Source: Brucella pseudintermedia (GTDB lineage: Bacteria; Pseudomonadota; Alphaproteobacteria; Rhizobiales; Rhizobiaceae). From it: a stretch of DNA of 64,000 nucleotides. The stretch is from NCBI RefSeq assembly GCF_042697365.1, contig NZ_CP137604.1. One strand, 5' to 3'. The notes below the pieces were generated by a model. That model made no database searches, was not told the origin of the DNA, and saw only the letters and a program-made list of their open reading frames with translations. The first letter of the stretch is position 1. Every line of letters begins with the position of its first letter. Shown piece after piece: positions 52,981 to 61,062 of the stretch. The position numbers and the translations under genes were made by a program.

Positions 52981-53841
52981 ATGACCGATCAAAATCCACC
53001 TCGCACACCCAAAGATTCTCATTATGCGCGCCTGCGCCGCCAGCATCGCGACCAGAAGGCCGGAGCGGAAGGCAAATCACAGCGCAAGCCGCAGCGCGCC
53101 TCTATATCGGCAAGCGCCGTCAGCGAAGGAACCGTTCGCCTTTATGGGCTGCATACGGTCCGCGCCGCCGTGGAAAACCCCGAGCGCAAGATATTGCGCA
53201 TGCTGGCGACACGAAACGGATTCGCACGGCTGGAAATCGGTGACGCCGAATCTCTCCCCTTCCCGGTCGAGATCGTCGATCCCCGCGATATAGACAAGGA
53301 AACCGGTTCGGAAGCGGTCCATCAGGGCGTCATGATCGAGGCCGAGCCGCTGCGCGCCAGAAAACTGTCCGAGTTGAAGGACAGCCCCCTGCTTCTCGTT
53401 CTCGATCAGGTGACGGACCCGCACAATGTCGGCGCCATCATGCGTTCAGCCGTCGCCTTCGGTGCTGGCGCGCTGATCACGACAAGCCGCCACAGCCCGC
53501 AGGAAACCGGCGTTCTGGCCAAAGCTGCCTCCGGTGCCCTTGAAATGATCTCCCATATCGAGGTGCGCAACCTGGCCGAAGCAATCGAAGAACTCCATGG
53601 CCTCGGATTCCAGACCATCGGACTTGATTCGGAAGGGCCGCTGGAGATGGAAGCCACCTTGTCCGGCGCACGAATCGCTTTGGTGCTCGGTGCGGAAGGC
53701 AAAGGTTTGCGTCAGAAGACACGCGAAACGGTCACCGCACTTGCCCGCCTCGACATGCCGGGCGAAATCAAGTCGCTCAATGTCTCGAATGCGGCTGCGA
53801 TCTCGCTTTACGCTGCGGAGCGATATCTGCGCGCGCGTTGA
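52981..53841 (+). CDS. rlmB: 23S rRNA 2'-O-methyltransferase RlmB (TrmH family)
   Basis: A 286-residue SpoU-type methyltransferase. Start ATG 52981 (MTDQNPPRTPKDSHYARLRR); the frame is open 51 bp upstream. An N-terminal substrate-binding part (YGLHTVRAAVENPERKIL) is followed by the SPOUT domain: LVLDQVTDPHNVGAIMRSAV, LVLGAEGKGLRQKTRE and LNVSNAAAISLYAAER. The usual substrate is G2251 of 23S rRNA; another TrmH-type target is possible. It is next to the tRNA-tuf promoter, divergent. Confidence 0.88.
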   Translation: MTDQNPPRTPKDSHYARLRRQHRDQKAGAEGKSQRKPQRASISASAVSEGTVRLYGLHTVRAAVENPERKILRMLATRNGFARLEIGDAESLPFPVEIVDPRDIDKETGSEAVHQGVMIEAEPLRARKLSELKDSPLLLVLDQVTDPHNVGAIMRSAVAFGAGALITTSRHSPQETGVLAKAASGALEMISHIEVRNLAEAIEELHGLGFQTIGLDSEGPLEMEATLSGARIALVLGAEGKGLRQKTRETVTALARLDMPGEIKSLNVSNAAAISLYAAERYLRAR

Positions 53842-53855
53842 TTCGACAGGGAGCC

Positions 53856-53882
53856 TCTCCCGGTTGGTTTCCCACCGGGAGA
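53856..53882. terminator. Hairpin between rlmB and the CBS-domain gene
   Basis: A 9-bp stem tctcccggt / accgggaga around a 9-nt loop, in the 52-bp space between two convergent genes. No strong T-run is present on either side. Confidence 0.5.
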
Positions 53883-53893
53883 TAAAAGCGCAT

Positions 53894-54325
53894 CTATGCA
53901 GTGGCGATATAGGTGCGGATATCTTCCGCCTCGCGTTCGACATCCTCGATACGCCGCTTCACGACGTCGCCGATTGAAACGATCCCCACCAGCTTGCCGC
54001 CTTCTTCCACCGGCATATGGCGGAATCGGCTTCGCGTCATTACTTCCATGACCTGATTGATCGTATGATGTTCGCGGCAGACCTGCACCTTGGCGGTCAT
54101 GACTTCGGCGACCGGCATGCTCATGGCCTTGGTCTCCTGCGCAGCAACAGCGCGCACGACATCGCGTTCGGACAGGATGCCCTTGATTCGACCGGCCTCG
54201 TCGCATACCACCAACGCGCCGATCTTGTATTTATTCAGCATGGCGACAGCGTGGGATAGGGTATCAGCAGGTGCGATAACCACCACATCCCTGCCCTTTG
54301 TCTCGAGAATCGATCTTACGGTCAT
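53894..54325 (-). CDS. CBS-domain protein
   Basis: A 143-residue protein of two CBS domains only: MTVRSILETKGRDVVVIAPA with IGALVVCDEAGRIKGILSER, then VAEVMTAKVQVCREHHTINQ with RHMPVEEGGKLVGIVSIGDV. ATG at 54325 follows GGAGG. Such small proteins bind adenine nucleotides and often regulate partners. Nothing next to it points to a partner; it lies between rlmB and the rhomboid gene. Confidence 0.88.
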   Translation of the reverse strand: MTVRSILETKGRDVVVIAPADTLSHAVAMLNKYKIGALVVCDEAGRIKGILSERDVVRAVAAQETKAMSMPVAEVMTAKVQVCREHHTINQVMEVMTRSRFRHMPVEEGGKLVGIVSIGDVVKRRIEDVEREAEDIRTYIATA

Positions 54326-54470
54326 GCCAAAGTCCCTCCAAGATTTAGCACTCGCTGCTTCGGGCGCTCCCGCGCCGTATGAAGCAGAACGCAGCTCCTC
54401 CCACCACGTTCCATGATGGTGCGCTTCGAATGTCAGATTGGCAAGTGGCATCAAATGGGGATACGGGAAT

Positions 54471-55211
54471 CTATCGCTTCAGCACGGCGTCATAACTGCG
54501 CGGACGATCCATCAGAGAAATGCCGAAAAAGCCGGCGATGAAGCCGCCTATATGTGCTTCCCAGGCAATGCTGGAAAAATCGGCGCCGCCAGTCGAGTAA
54601 AGACCGGTAATGATATTGATCAGGAACCAGACACCGACAAAGGTCAGGACGGGCTTCAGCGTCAGGGTGAGCCCCACCGGAAGCACGGGGCCTGCAAATT
54701 CCGATCGGCGTCCATGGCCGATGCGCCGGAAACCATAGCGAGCCGCGGCACCCATCATGCCCGAGATCGCTCCCGAAGCACCCACCAGCGGTGAGATGCT
54801 GTCCGGATAGATCGCATAATGGGTCAAACCGGCGATTACCGAGGTGAATATCCAGAAGACAATCATCCGCCCCGTACCGATACGGCCCGCAAGCGGAGAA
54901 CCGAAGGCAGCCAGCCAGATCATGTTGACGACAATGTGTGCAATGCCGCCATGCATGAAGGAATAGCTGATGAGCGTAAAAAGCGCGGTCGGGTCCGCAA
55001 AGCCGCCTGCCAGTGAGAAACGCGCTGGAATGAGCGCGAAGTTCAGCATGAACGCATAGTTCTGCTGCTCGCTGATGAGATAATTCTCATAGACATAGAC
55101 CGCAACGGACAGGCCAATCAGCGCTAGAACGACGCCGGGGATGTTGAAGATCGGCTCGCTGCCGCCTGTCGGGCGGTTACTGCCGTTCATTTCCGGCTGG
55201 GGGACGCTCAT
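54471..55211 (-). CDS. Rhomboid-family intramembrane serine protease
   Basis: A 246-residue membrane protein with six to seven hydrophobic segments. The catalytic Ser146 is in VGASGAIS and the His220 in AWEAHIGGFIAG; HGGIAHIVVNMIWL carries the conserved His and Asn of the oxyanion hole. Rhomboids cut membrane proteins within the bilayer; the substrate is unknown. It is followed by the CBS gene in the same direction at 145 bp. Confidence 0.9.
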   Translation of the reverse strand: MSVPQPEMNGSNRPTGGSEPIFNIPGVVLALIGLSVAVYVYENYLISEQQNYAFMLNFALIPARFSLAGGFADPTALFTLISYSFMHGGIAHIVVNMIWLAAFGSPLAGRIGTGRMIVFWIFTSVIAGLTHYAIYPDSISPLVGASGAISGMMGAAARYGFRRIGHGRRSEFAGPVLPVGLTLTLKPVLTFVGVWFLINIITGLYSTGGADFSSIAWEAHIGGFIAGFFGISLMDRPRSYDAVLKR

Positions 55212-55591
55212 GAACTGCTGCTTTCTATTGATGCGAAGCGCCGCAACTGGCCCGATCTGGCGTTTGCGCCGCGCGTAAGCATCTAGATAGGCCAGAATCT
55301 GTTAAAAATAAAGGCCGACGGAGGTTCCCGACCGGCCCTGACGCGAACAGATATCATTCGCGAAATTCAAATCTGGAGCTCAGAAAACCTCAACCAAGTC
55401 AAAGGCTTCGTCTGATGGCTTATCAAAGCGCCTCTTTCAGTGCCGCGCAACCATTACTTCTTGTTAACCTTAACGCACAAGCCCGGTGGATGAACAAAGG
55501 GTTAAACTGGCATCCTCGCCGTTAATACTATTTTAATGCGTTCACCAGCGGAGCCGGTCTCCGCGTGCAACGAACAAATCAACGGCGCAAG
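55212..55591. other. 380-bp divergent gap between rhomboid and PAS genes
   Basis: It holds the promoters of two divergent genes. A GC-rich inverted repeat (ggccg ... cggcc) lies near 55313-55337 and a CtrA-type box at 55522-55536. The right half is AT-rich with repeated TTAA words. No credible gene. Confidence 0.5.
55522..55536. promoter_or_regulatory. CtrA-like box (TTAA-N7-TTAA)
   Basis: TTAA-tactatt-TTAA, the half-site arrangement bound by the cell-cycle regulator CtrA of alphaproteobacteria. It lies 56 bp before the ATG of the PAS protein gene. In this AT-rich stretch it can occur by chance. Confidence 0.4.
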
Positions 55592-56233
55592 ATGAAACAC
55601 CGCAGTACGATCGCGATTTTCAGCGAATGGCAGCGACTGGCCCGCACGGAACGCGGCACCTTTTGCGCGCCGGCGCGTGAACGGATCGAGCCGCGCAAGC
55701 TCGGGCGTCATCTGTCCGATCTCTTCTTCCTGGAAGCTGAACAGCACGGCGATCTGTCGTTCCGTCTGGCTGGCACCCGGGTCTGCACCCTTTTCGGACG
55801 TGAATTGAAGAACACGCGGTTCCTCTCACTCTGGTCCGAACGCGACCGTGCGGCACTTCGCGAAACCTCGCAAAACGTCAGCGGCCTCGCGATTCCCGCC
55901 CTCGTTTCATACGCGGGAATCAGCATGTCGGGACGCAGCCTCGGGCTGGAAATGTTCCTCGCCCCGCTTGAAGCGACCGACGGGCAGATCAGCATTCTCG
56001 GCAGCATCGCTGTGCTTGATTCGGTGACGTGGGTTGGGGCCGATCCCATTGTGCTCGGCCATTTGAACGAAATCGAGCCGGTAGCGCCGGATCTGATTCT
56101 CGCGGACGCCGTGCGGCGATCGGCAGCCGTAACCGTAAACGCACCTCGAACAGGCCGGCAGTGGTCAGATATTCGCCTGACAGAGCCGCAGGCCGCGCCG
56201 AAATTGCGTGTCATCAAGGGTGGCAAGGCCTGA
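55592..56233 (+). CDS. PAS domain protein (PAS_5 family)
   Basis: A 213-residue soluble protein. ATG at 55592 is taken; a GTG at 55565 is also in frame. The central part (FCAPARERIEPRKLGRHLSD, FRLAGTRVCTLFGRELKNTR and LVSYAGISMSGRSLGLEMFL) is the PAS-like domain found in many Rhizobiales proteins. A basic tail ends KLRVIKGGKA. No output domain is present. It lies directly before the PilZ gene on the same strand. Confidence 0.82.
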   Translation: MKHRSTIAIFSEWQRLARTERGTFCAPARERIEPRKLGRHLSDLFFLEAEQHGDLSFRLAGTRVCTLFGRELKNTRFLSLWSERDRAALRETSQNVSGLAIPALVSYAGISMSGRSLGLEMFLAPLEATDGQISILGSIAVLDSVTWVGADPIVLGHLNEIEPVAPDLILADAVRRSAAVTVNAPRTGRQWSDIRLTEPQAAPKLRVIKGGKA

Positions 56234-56322
56234 AGCGGCCGCAATCGCGATTTCTCTTTATAAGCCCGTGTTGTAATGTGCCCGGCAGCGAGGCGGACAA
56301 AATTCGGAACGGATCGGCTTTG

Positions 56323-56928
56323 ATGAACAAATTTGCTGCGGCCACCACTGCGAGCAATGTGCGGCAGGAAAACTTCAACACCGTGAATGTCGATCTCAAC
56401 GGTCGTTACATGCTGGAAGATCGCAGCGAATTTCCTTGCGTCATCAAGCGCATGTCGCCGGGCACAGCCCTGATGAGCGGCATAGCAACGCCGCGCAACG
56501 GCGAACGGATCATTGCCTATATAGACCATGTAGGGCGGATCGAAGGAATCGCCCACGAGGTCACGTCCGAGGGCTTCCATATTCTTCTGGCAACGTCCGA
56601 ACAGAAGAAAGACAAGCTTTCTGCACAGCTGACCTGGCTTGCCAACAAGCACGAGCTCGCCCTGCCCGAAGACCGCCGTCATGAACGTGTCGTTCCGCAC
56701 AAGAACCGGCAGAACGTTACCTTTGCCGATGGTACGCAAAGGCTGTGCCGCATCGCCGACCTTTCGCTTTCCGGCGCGGCAATCGAAAGCGAATTCAAGC
56801 CCCCGATCAAGAGCGGCGTCATGCTCGGGCCGATCCGGGGAATTGTCGTCCGCCATTTCCAGGGTGGTTTCGCAATCGAATTCGCCACCATCCAGACCAG
56901 CACGACACTGGACAATCTTTTCGGCTGA
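56323..56928 (+). CDS. PilZ-domain protein (c-di-GMP binding)
   Basis: A 201-residue protein, ATG at 56323 (MNKFAAATTASNVRQ). The C-terminal PilZ domain has the c-di-GMP motifs R118RHER122 and D146LSLSG151, both complete. Residues about 20-100 look like a second PilZ-type barrel (NGRYMLEDRSEFPC) without the arginine motif. This two-barrel form is common in alphaproteobacteria. It probably controls surface traits such as motility or exopolysaccharide; the target is unknown. PAS gene before it, transglutaminase-like gene after it. Confidence 0.85.
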   Translation: MNKFAAATTASNVRQENFNTVNVDLNGRYMLEDRSEFPCVIKRMSPGTALMSGIATPRNGERIIAYIDHVGRIEGIAHEVTSEGFHILLATSEQKKDKLSAQLTWLANKHELALPEDRRHERVVPHKNRQNVTFADGTQRLCRIADLSLSGAAIESEFKPPIKSGVMLGPIRGIVVRHFQGGFAIEFATIQTSTTLDNLFG

Positions 56929-57165
56929 AAGCATCCTTCGGAAAGATGAACGCGCGTCAAGGTTACGGAATGGCAAACCGCGAAAAGACCAAAATCACAA
57001 AAAAGCCACAGAATCGGCCCGATTTGCCCTGAATTTGTCCGTTCGTTGACAAAAAGTTTCAGCGTTATTTGCACTTTTAATCGAATTTGACTCGCATTTT
57101 CGCGCGTAAATTTGCGTGCCTTCAAATTGTCTAAGTCATCTTGGTCCCCAACAGGGAGACAAAGA

Positions 57166-57774
57166 ATGACGAAGCAGACCATTATCGCAGCCATCCTGAT
57201 GCTGCTCGGAATCGCACTCGCAGAGGCCGCGAGCCCCGCTTCCAATTCCCCATGGATGACCACCGGCGAGCGCACCTCGCAGCCGATCGGCCATTATGAA
57301 TTCTGCGAACGCTACAAGTCCGAGTGCAACATCACCAGCCGCAACAGCAACATGCTGAAGCTGACCCCGGAAATCTGGAAGCAGATCATCACGGTCAATG
57401 CGAGCGTCAATGAAAAGATCGCGCCGATGACCGACATGGAAGCCTGGGGCCGCGAGGAATATTGGGAATATCCGACGACGGTCGGCGATTGCGACGACTA
57501 TATGCTTTTGAAGCGTCGCGAGCTGATGGCGCTCGGCATCCCGGCAAACACGCTGCTTTTCACGGTTGTCCGCCAGCCGAATGGCGAAGGCCATGCGGTT
57601 CTGACTGTCCGCACCGACCGTGGCGATTTCATTCTCGACAATCTCGACACCCGCGTCCTTGCCTGGAACAAGACGGACTATACCTATCTCAAGCGCCAGT
57701 CGACCACGAACACCGGCAGCTGGGTCTCGATCAAGAGCGACCGCGAACTTCTCGTCGGCAGCATCAAGAACTGA
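57166..57774 (+). CDS. Transglutaminase-like cysteine peptidase (LapG-like, BTLCP)
   Basis: A 202-residue secreted protein; ATG at 57166 after GGGAGACAAAGA. A signal peptide (IIAAILMLLGIALAEAA) is seen. The triad is Cys109 (GDCDDYM), His143 (EGHAVL) and Asp158 (FILDNLD), the order of the BTLCP family. LapG, the known member, cuts adhesins when c-di-GMP is low; no LapD or adhesin is nearby, so the role is open. A strong terminator follows. Confidence 0.88.
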   Translation: MTKQTIIAAILMLLGIALAEAASPASNSPWMTTGERTSQPIGHYEFCERYKSECNITSRNSNMLKLTPEIWKQIITVNASVNEKIAPMTDMEAWGREEYWEYPTTVGDCDDYMLLKRRELMALGIPANTLLFTVVRQPNGEGHAVLTVRTDRGDFILDNLDTRVLAWNKTDYTYLKRQSTTNTGSWVSIKSDRELLVGSIKN

Positions 57775-57790
57775 TCAAAAAGCCAAATGG

Positions 57791-57830
57791 AAAGGACGGG
57801 TCGCCAGCCTCCCTCTGGCCCCCGTCCTTT
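57791..57830. terminator. Terminator between the peptidase and carbonic anhydrase genes
   Basis: A 10-bp outer stem aaaggacggg / cccgtccttt with an inner structured loop, T-rich on the plus strand (ccttttcattt) and A-rich before it, so it can serve both convergent genes. Confidence 0.8.
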
Positions 57831-57835
57831 TCATT

Positions 57836-58363
57836 TCAGGCAGGCTCCAGGCCGCGCATGAAGGACCGCGCCTTCTCGACATAATGCTCTGCCGATAGTT
57901 TGAGTTTTTCGACCGCTGCCTCATCCAGTTCCCGGAGAACTCTCGCAGGAGAACCGACCACCAACGAATTATCCGGTATTACCTTGCCCTCGGTCACAAG
58001 AGCCCCTGCCCCGATCAGGCAGTTCTTTCCGATCTTCGCGCCATTGAGAATGATCGCGCCCATGCCGATCAAGGTATTCTCGCCCACGGTGCAACCATGA
58101 AGAATGGCCCGATGCCCGATGGTGCAGCCCTTCCCCACCGTGAGCGGAAAGCCGATATCGGTATGCATTATGGTGTGTTCCTGAACATTGGTGTCGTCGC
58201 CAATGGTGATCGGCTCGTTATCGCCCCGCAAAACAACACCGAACCAGAAACCGGCATTCTCACCCACAATGATCTTGCCGATCAGGGTCGCATCGGGCGC
58301 GATCCAGTTGCTGCTGCGGTCCGTGAATTGCGGCCTGTGACCGTTATAAGCATAGATCGGCAT
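57836..58363 (-). CDS. Gamma-carbonic anhydrase family protein
   Basis: A 175-residue left-handed beta-helix protein. Start MPIYAYNGHRPQF at 58363. The likely zinc-ligand histidines are His67 in EHTIMHTD and His84/His89 in GHRAILHGC. Hexapeptide repeats run through LIGKIIVGENAGF and LIGMGAIILNGAKIGKNCLI. It may hydrate CO2 or act as an acyl transferase; many such proteins have not been tested. Confidence 0.88.
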   Translation of the reverse strand: MPIYAYNGHRPQFTDRSSNWIAPDATLIGKIIVGENAGFWFGVVLRGDNEPITIGDDTNVQEHTIMHTDIGFPLTVGKGCTIGHRAILHGCTVGENTLIGMGAIILNGAKIGKNCLIGAGALVTEGKVIPDNSLVVGSPARVLRELDEAAVEKLKLSAEHYVEKARSFMRGLEPA

Positions 58364-58474
58364 AATTCTTCCTCCATCTGCAAACGCGATATTTAAATCG
58401 CTAAGCCGTTTCAGGCGGCCAGACAAGCGCGGTTTCACGCTCTGTTAACCATAGAAGACAGATATTCTGGCCAA

Positions 58475-59206
58475 ATGGAAACAGCGCCCGATTACACCGC
58501 CTCGAAAATGAGCAACCGGCTCTTCGGCTGGCTGCTGCTGGTCGTTGTCGCGCTGGTTCTCCTTTCGGTCGCCGTCAATGTAGGCGGGCGCCTGCTCGGC
58601 CCGCTGATTGCCCGCGGCGGACATTCCGACAGCACGCAGGCTTATGAGATCATCATCGGCAATAACGTCCTCTCGATCCCCGCCAATATGATCCGCTTCT
58701 CGAATCAGCGGCGCGATGGGGTAACGGGTCGCCTTGATCTTTACGTTCGCTGGCCGGGGCTTACCGGTTATACGGAACGCGACCGCGCCATCTTCAACCT
58801 CCTGACCCCGAAACGGCACCTGATTTTCATGTCTATCGAGCAACGCACAATGTCCCGCGATATGAGCGGGCGTTACCTGCCGATCTACGCCGAGCTGATA
58901 GAACCAGACGGAGAAGCCGCCCCCGGAAAGCTGACGGCGCACCGGTTTCTGGAAAACAGCGGCTACAAGGGCGAGGAACTGCTCCTGTCCGACACGAGCA
59001 GCGGCAAGCCGGAATTTGTCGCACGATGCCTCGCCGACAGCGCGGCGGAAAGCTTCAATTCATGCGAACGCGACGTCCAGTTCGGACGCGACTTGCAGAT
59101 ACTCTATCGTTTCCCCCGCTCCATGCTGGGCGACTGGAAGTCACTGGACAAGGCGGTCGTCGATTTCGCGAACACTCATCTTCTTGACGGCAAACGCGCC
59201 GGCTGA
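58475..59206 (+). CDS. Conserved hypothetical protein with one membrane anchor
   Basis: A 243-residue protein. One strong hydrophobic segment lies at residues about 15-44 (RLFGWLLLVVVALVLLSVAV), followed by a soluble domain most likely in the periplasm (IGNNVLSIPANMIRF, LDLYVRWPGLTGYTERDR). Two cysteines near the end (ARCLADSA, NSCERD) could form a disulfide. I do not recognise the family. Its last 31 bp overlap the end of the convergent efflux gene. Confidence 0.75.
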   Translation: METAPDYTASKMSNRLFGWLLLVVVALVLLSVAVNVGGRLLGPLIARGGHSDSTQAYEIIIGNNVLSIPANMIRFSNQRRDGVTGRLDLYVRWPGLTGYTERDRAIFNLLTPKRHLIFMSIEQRTMSRDMSGRYLPIYAELIEPDGEAAPGKLTAHRFLENSGYKGEELLLSDTSSGKPEFVARCLADSAAESFNSCERDVQFGRDLQILYRFPRSMLGDWKSLDKAVVDFANTHLLDGKRAG

Positions 59207-60363
59207 TTCCGGACGAGCATCATTGACGGAACAGCCAGCAGATAGACGGCTGGCCCCACCAGCCATACCCATCCATTCCAACTGGCGGCTGTCATTGAAT
59301 AAAGGGCCGTGAAAACGACCGGCCCGACAACGGCACTGATATTGGTAAGGCTCGCGAGAGTTCCCTGAAGCGCACCTTGCCGGTCATGGCTGGTCCGATC
59401 CGACAGTACTGATTGCAAGGCAGGCATCGCTATCCCGCCAAAGGCCAGCAGGATGAGAATCGGTGCGACCATCCAGTCTTGCGTAGCGATGGCGAGGGAT
59501 ACCATGCCCAACCCGTCAGCGATGATCCCGATCATTATCGTGCATCCGGCTCCAATCGCCGCGACGAGACGGCCCGTGCCTAACCATTGAAACAGGGCAT
59601 GCAACAGACCGAAGGCCGCAAGCGACAGGCCGACATAGGTCGTATCCCAATGGAAGCGGTCTTCGGTGAAGATCACCCACAAGGCAGCAGGAACCTGCCC
59701 CACCAGTTGCAGAATGAAAAACAGCCACAGCAACGGCCTCAGACCCTTCTGCACACCGGACGGCAGAAAGGCTTTCAGCAATCCTTCTGCCTGCGGCTCC
59801 TGTTGGGCTTCCGGGCGGAGCCGAGGCATAAGCAGGTAAACCGCCAAAGCCATGCAGCCACTGACAAAGGCTGCCGCCGCGAAGGGTGCTGTCGGCGACA
59901 CCTCGCCCAATGCGCCGCCGATAACTGGCCCGAGAATCATGCCGCCGCCATAACACGCCCCCAGCCAGCCGAATGCTCTGGCGCGCGTTCCCTCCTCCAT
60001 CGTGTCGGCTACGCAGGCACCGCCCACCGCCATCGTTGCCCCCATCACGCCCGACAGAATGCGGCCGACATAGAGAACCCAGAGATGAGGCGCGGCAGAC
60101 ATAATCGCATAATCAATCGTTGCCCCGATCAGCGACCCAAGCAAGACGGGCTTGCGGCCAAAACGGTCAGACATTCGCCCGAGTACAGGCGCGAAGAAAA
60201 CCTGCATCAGCGCATAGAGCGACAACAATATTCCATAGTGCCCCGCCACATCGTCCGTATGGGTCACATCGCGCAGCAAGCTCGGGAGAACAGGCATCAC
60301 CAGGCCGATGCCAGCCGCATCCAGAGCCGCAACAGCCAGAACAATCATCAATGTGCGGTTCAT
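59176..60363 (-). CDS. MFS efflux transporter, Tet(A)-like
   Basis: A 395-residue protein with 12 hydrophobic segments. By memory of Tet(A) the agreement is strong: ALDAAGIGLVMPVLPSLLRD, AHYGILL-type start (GHYGILLSLYALMQV), motif A GRMSDRFGRKPVLL, then QLVGQVPAALWVIFTEDRFH. It should exchange a drug for protons across the inner membrane; tetracycline is likely but not proved, since chromosomal relatives can differ in substrate. ATG at 60363 after GAGG. It is divergent from a TetR gene, with two operators between. It overlaps the neighbouring gene by 31 bp at its 3' end. Confidence 0.85.
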   Translation of the reverse strand: MNRTLMIVLAVAALDAAGIGLVMPVLPSLLRDVTHTDDVAGHYGILLSLYALMQVFFAPVLGRMSDRFGRKPVLLGSLIGATIDYAIMSAAPHLWVLYVGRILSGVMGATMAVGGACVADTMEEGTRARAFGWLGACYGGGMILGPVIGGALGEVSPTAPFAAAAFVSGCMALAVYLLMPRLRPEAQQEPQAEGLLKAFLPSGVQKGLRPLLWLFFILQLVGQVPAALWVIFTEDRFHWDTTYVGLSLAAFGLLHALFQWLGTGRLVAAIGAGCTIMIGIIADGLGMVSLAIATQDWMVAPILILLAFGGIAMPALQSVLSDRTSHDRQGALQGTLASLTNISAVVGPVVFTALYSMTAASWNGWVWLVGPAVYLLAVPSMMLVRNQPARLPSRR

Positions 60364-60377
60364 GCCAGCCTCATAAT

Positions 60378-60390
60378 TTATCACTGATAA
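60378..60390. promoter_or_regulatory. tet-type operator 1
   Basis: TTATCA-C-TGATAA, a perfect palindrome. It contains TATCA-N-TGATA, the core of known tet operators. It lies just downstream of the start of the efflux gene transcript. Centre at 60384. Confidence 0.8.
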
Positions 60391-60395
60391 GTCGC

Positions 60396-60423
60396 TGGAC
60401 TTAAAATTTATCGATGATAAATT
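60396..60423 (+). promoter_or_regulatory. Candidate promoter of the tetR-like gene
   Basis: TGGACT (60396-60401) and TAAATT (60418-60423) with 16 bp between. It is weaker than the efflux promoter and overlaps operator 2, so the regulator could control itself. Confidence 0.4.
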
Positions 60424-60428
60424 GTCAA
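60400..60428 (-). promoter_or_regulatory. Promoter of the Tet(A)-like efflux gene
   Basis: On the minus strand TTGACA (60423-60428) and TTTAAG (60400-60405), 17 bp apart. The spacer is exactly operator 2 (60406-60422). The start would lie near 60393. Confidence 0.75.
60406..60422. promoter_or_regulatory. tet-type operator 2
   Basis: ATTTATC-GAT-GATAAAT, a 17-bp palindrome with one change from the TATCA-N-TGATA core. Its centre at 60414 is 30 bp from that of operator 1, the spacing of the two operators in Tn10. Confidence 0.78.
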
Positions 60429-60439
60429 GAGGCAACAGA

Positions 60440-60481
60440 ATGGATGAACCCCATTGGCAAAACTGCACCGCGATGCCGTGA
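60440..60481 (+). CDS. Possible 13-codon upstream ORF overlapping the tetR-like start
   Basis: ATG at 60440 has GAGG seven bases before it, a better site than the TTG of the regulator. It codes for 13 residues (MDEPHWQNCTAMP) and stops inside the regulator gene in another frame. It may be a leader peptide that couples or limits regulator translation, or a chance reading frame. Confidence 0.3.
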   Translation: MDEPHWQNCTAMP

Positions 60482-61062
60482 TACGCACGGCACTGGAATT
60501 ACTGAATGAAGTTGGAGAAGAAGGCCTGACGACACGCCGTCTGGCGGAACGGCTGGGCGTGCAGCAGCCCGCGCTCTACTGGCATTTCAAGAATAAGCGT
60601 GTCTTGCTCGATGCTCTGGCCGAAACAATTCTGGCCGAACATCACGACCGCGCCCTGCCGCGCACCGGAGAGAACTGGCGTCAGTTCCTGATTGAAAATG
60701 CACGCAGTTTCAGGCGAGCCTTGCTGACCTACCGCGACGGAGCGCGCATTCATGCCGGAACGCGTCCGACCAACGATCAAATGGGACAGGCGGAAGCCCA
60801 GATCGGGTTTCTGGTTCAGGCGGGATTTACGCCCGCAGATGCGGCGCGCGCGCTGATCGCCATCAGCCATTACGTTGTCGGTTCGGCGCTGGAGCAACAG
60901 GCTGACATGCACGAAAGCAAGGCTTCCGATGCGGCAAACATAGCCACGACGCCAGAAATCGCCGAAGCTATCGCCGTGTTGGATGCCGACGGCCTGGAGA
61001 ACCTGTTCGATTTTGGCTTGCTGGCGTTAATCGATGGATTGGAGCGGCATCGGCGGCCCTGA
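60454..61062 (+). CDS. TetR-family repressor, TetR(A)-like
   Basis: A 202-residue repressor. The N-terminal helix-turn-helix reads LTTRRLAERLGVQQPALYWH, the form in all classical Tet repressors; the inducer-binding core contains RTGENWRQFLIENARSFRRA, DGARIHAGTRP with the His that holds the Mg-tetracycline (by family). The start is TTG at 60454, chosen because the N-terminus (MAKLHRDAVIRTALELLNE) then matches the family in length. It is shorter at the end than the transposon types. Its last 36 bp overlap the next convergent gene. Confidence 0.85.
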   Translation: MAKLHRDAVIRTALELLNEVGEEGLTTRRLAERLGVQQPALYWHFKNKRVLLDALAETILAEHHDRALPRTGENWRQFLIENARSFRRALLTYRDGARIHAGTRPTNDQMGQAEAQIGFLVQAGFTPADAARALIAISHYVVGSALEQQADMHESKASDAANIATTPEIAEAIAVLDADGLENLFDFGLLALIDGLERHRRP

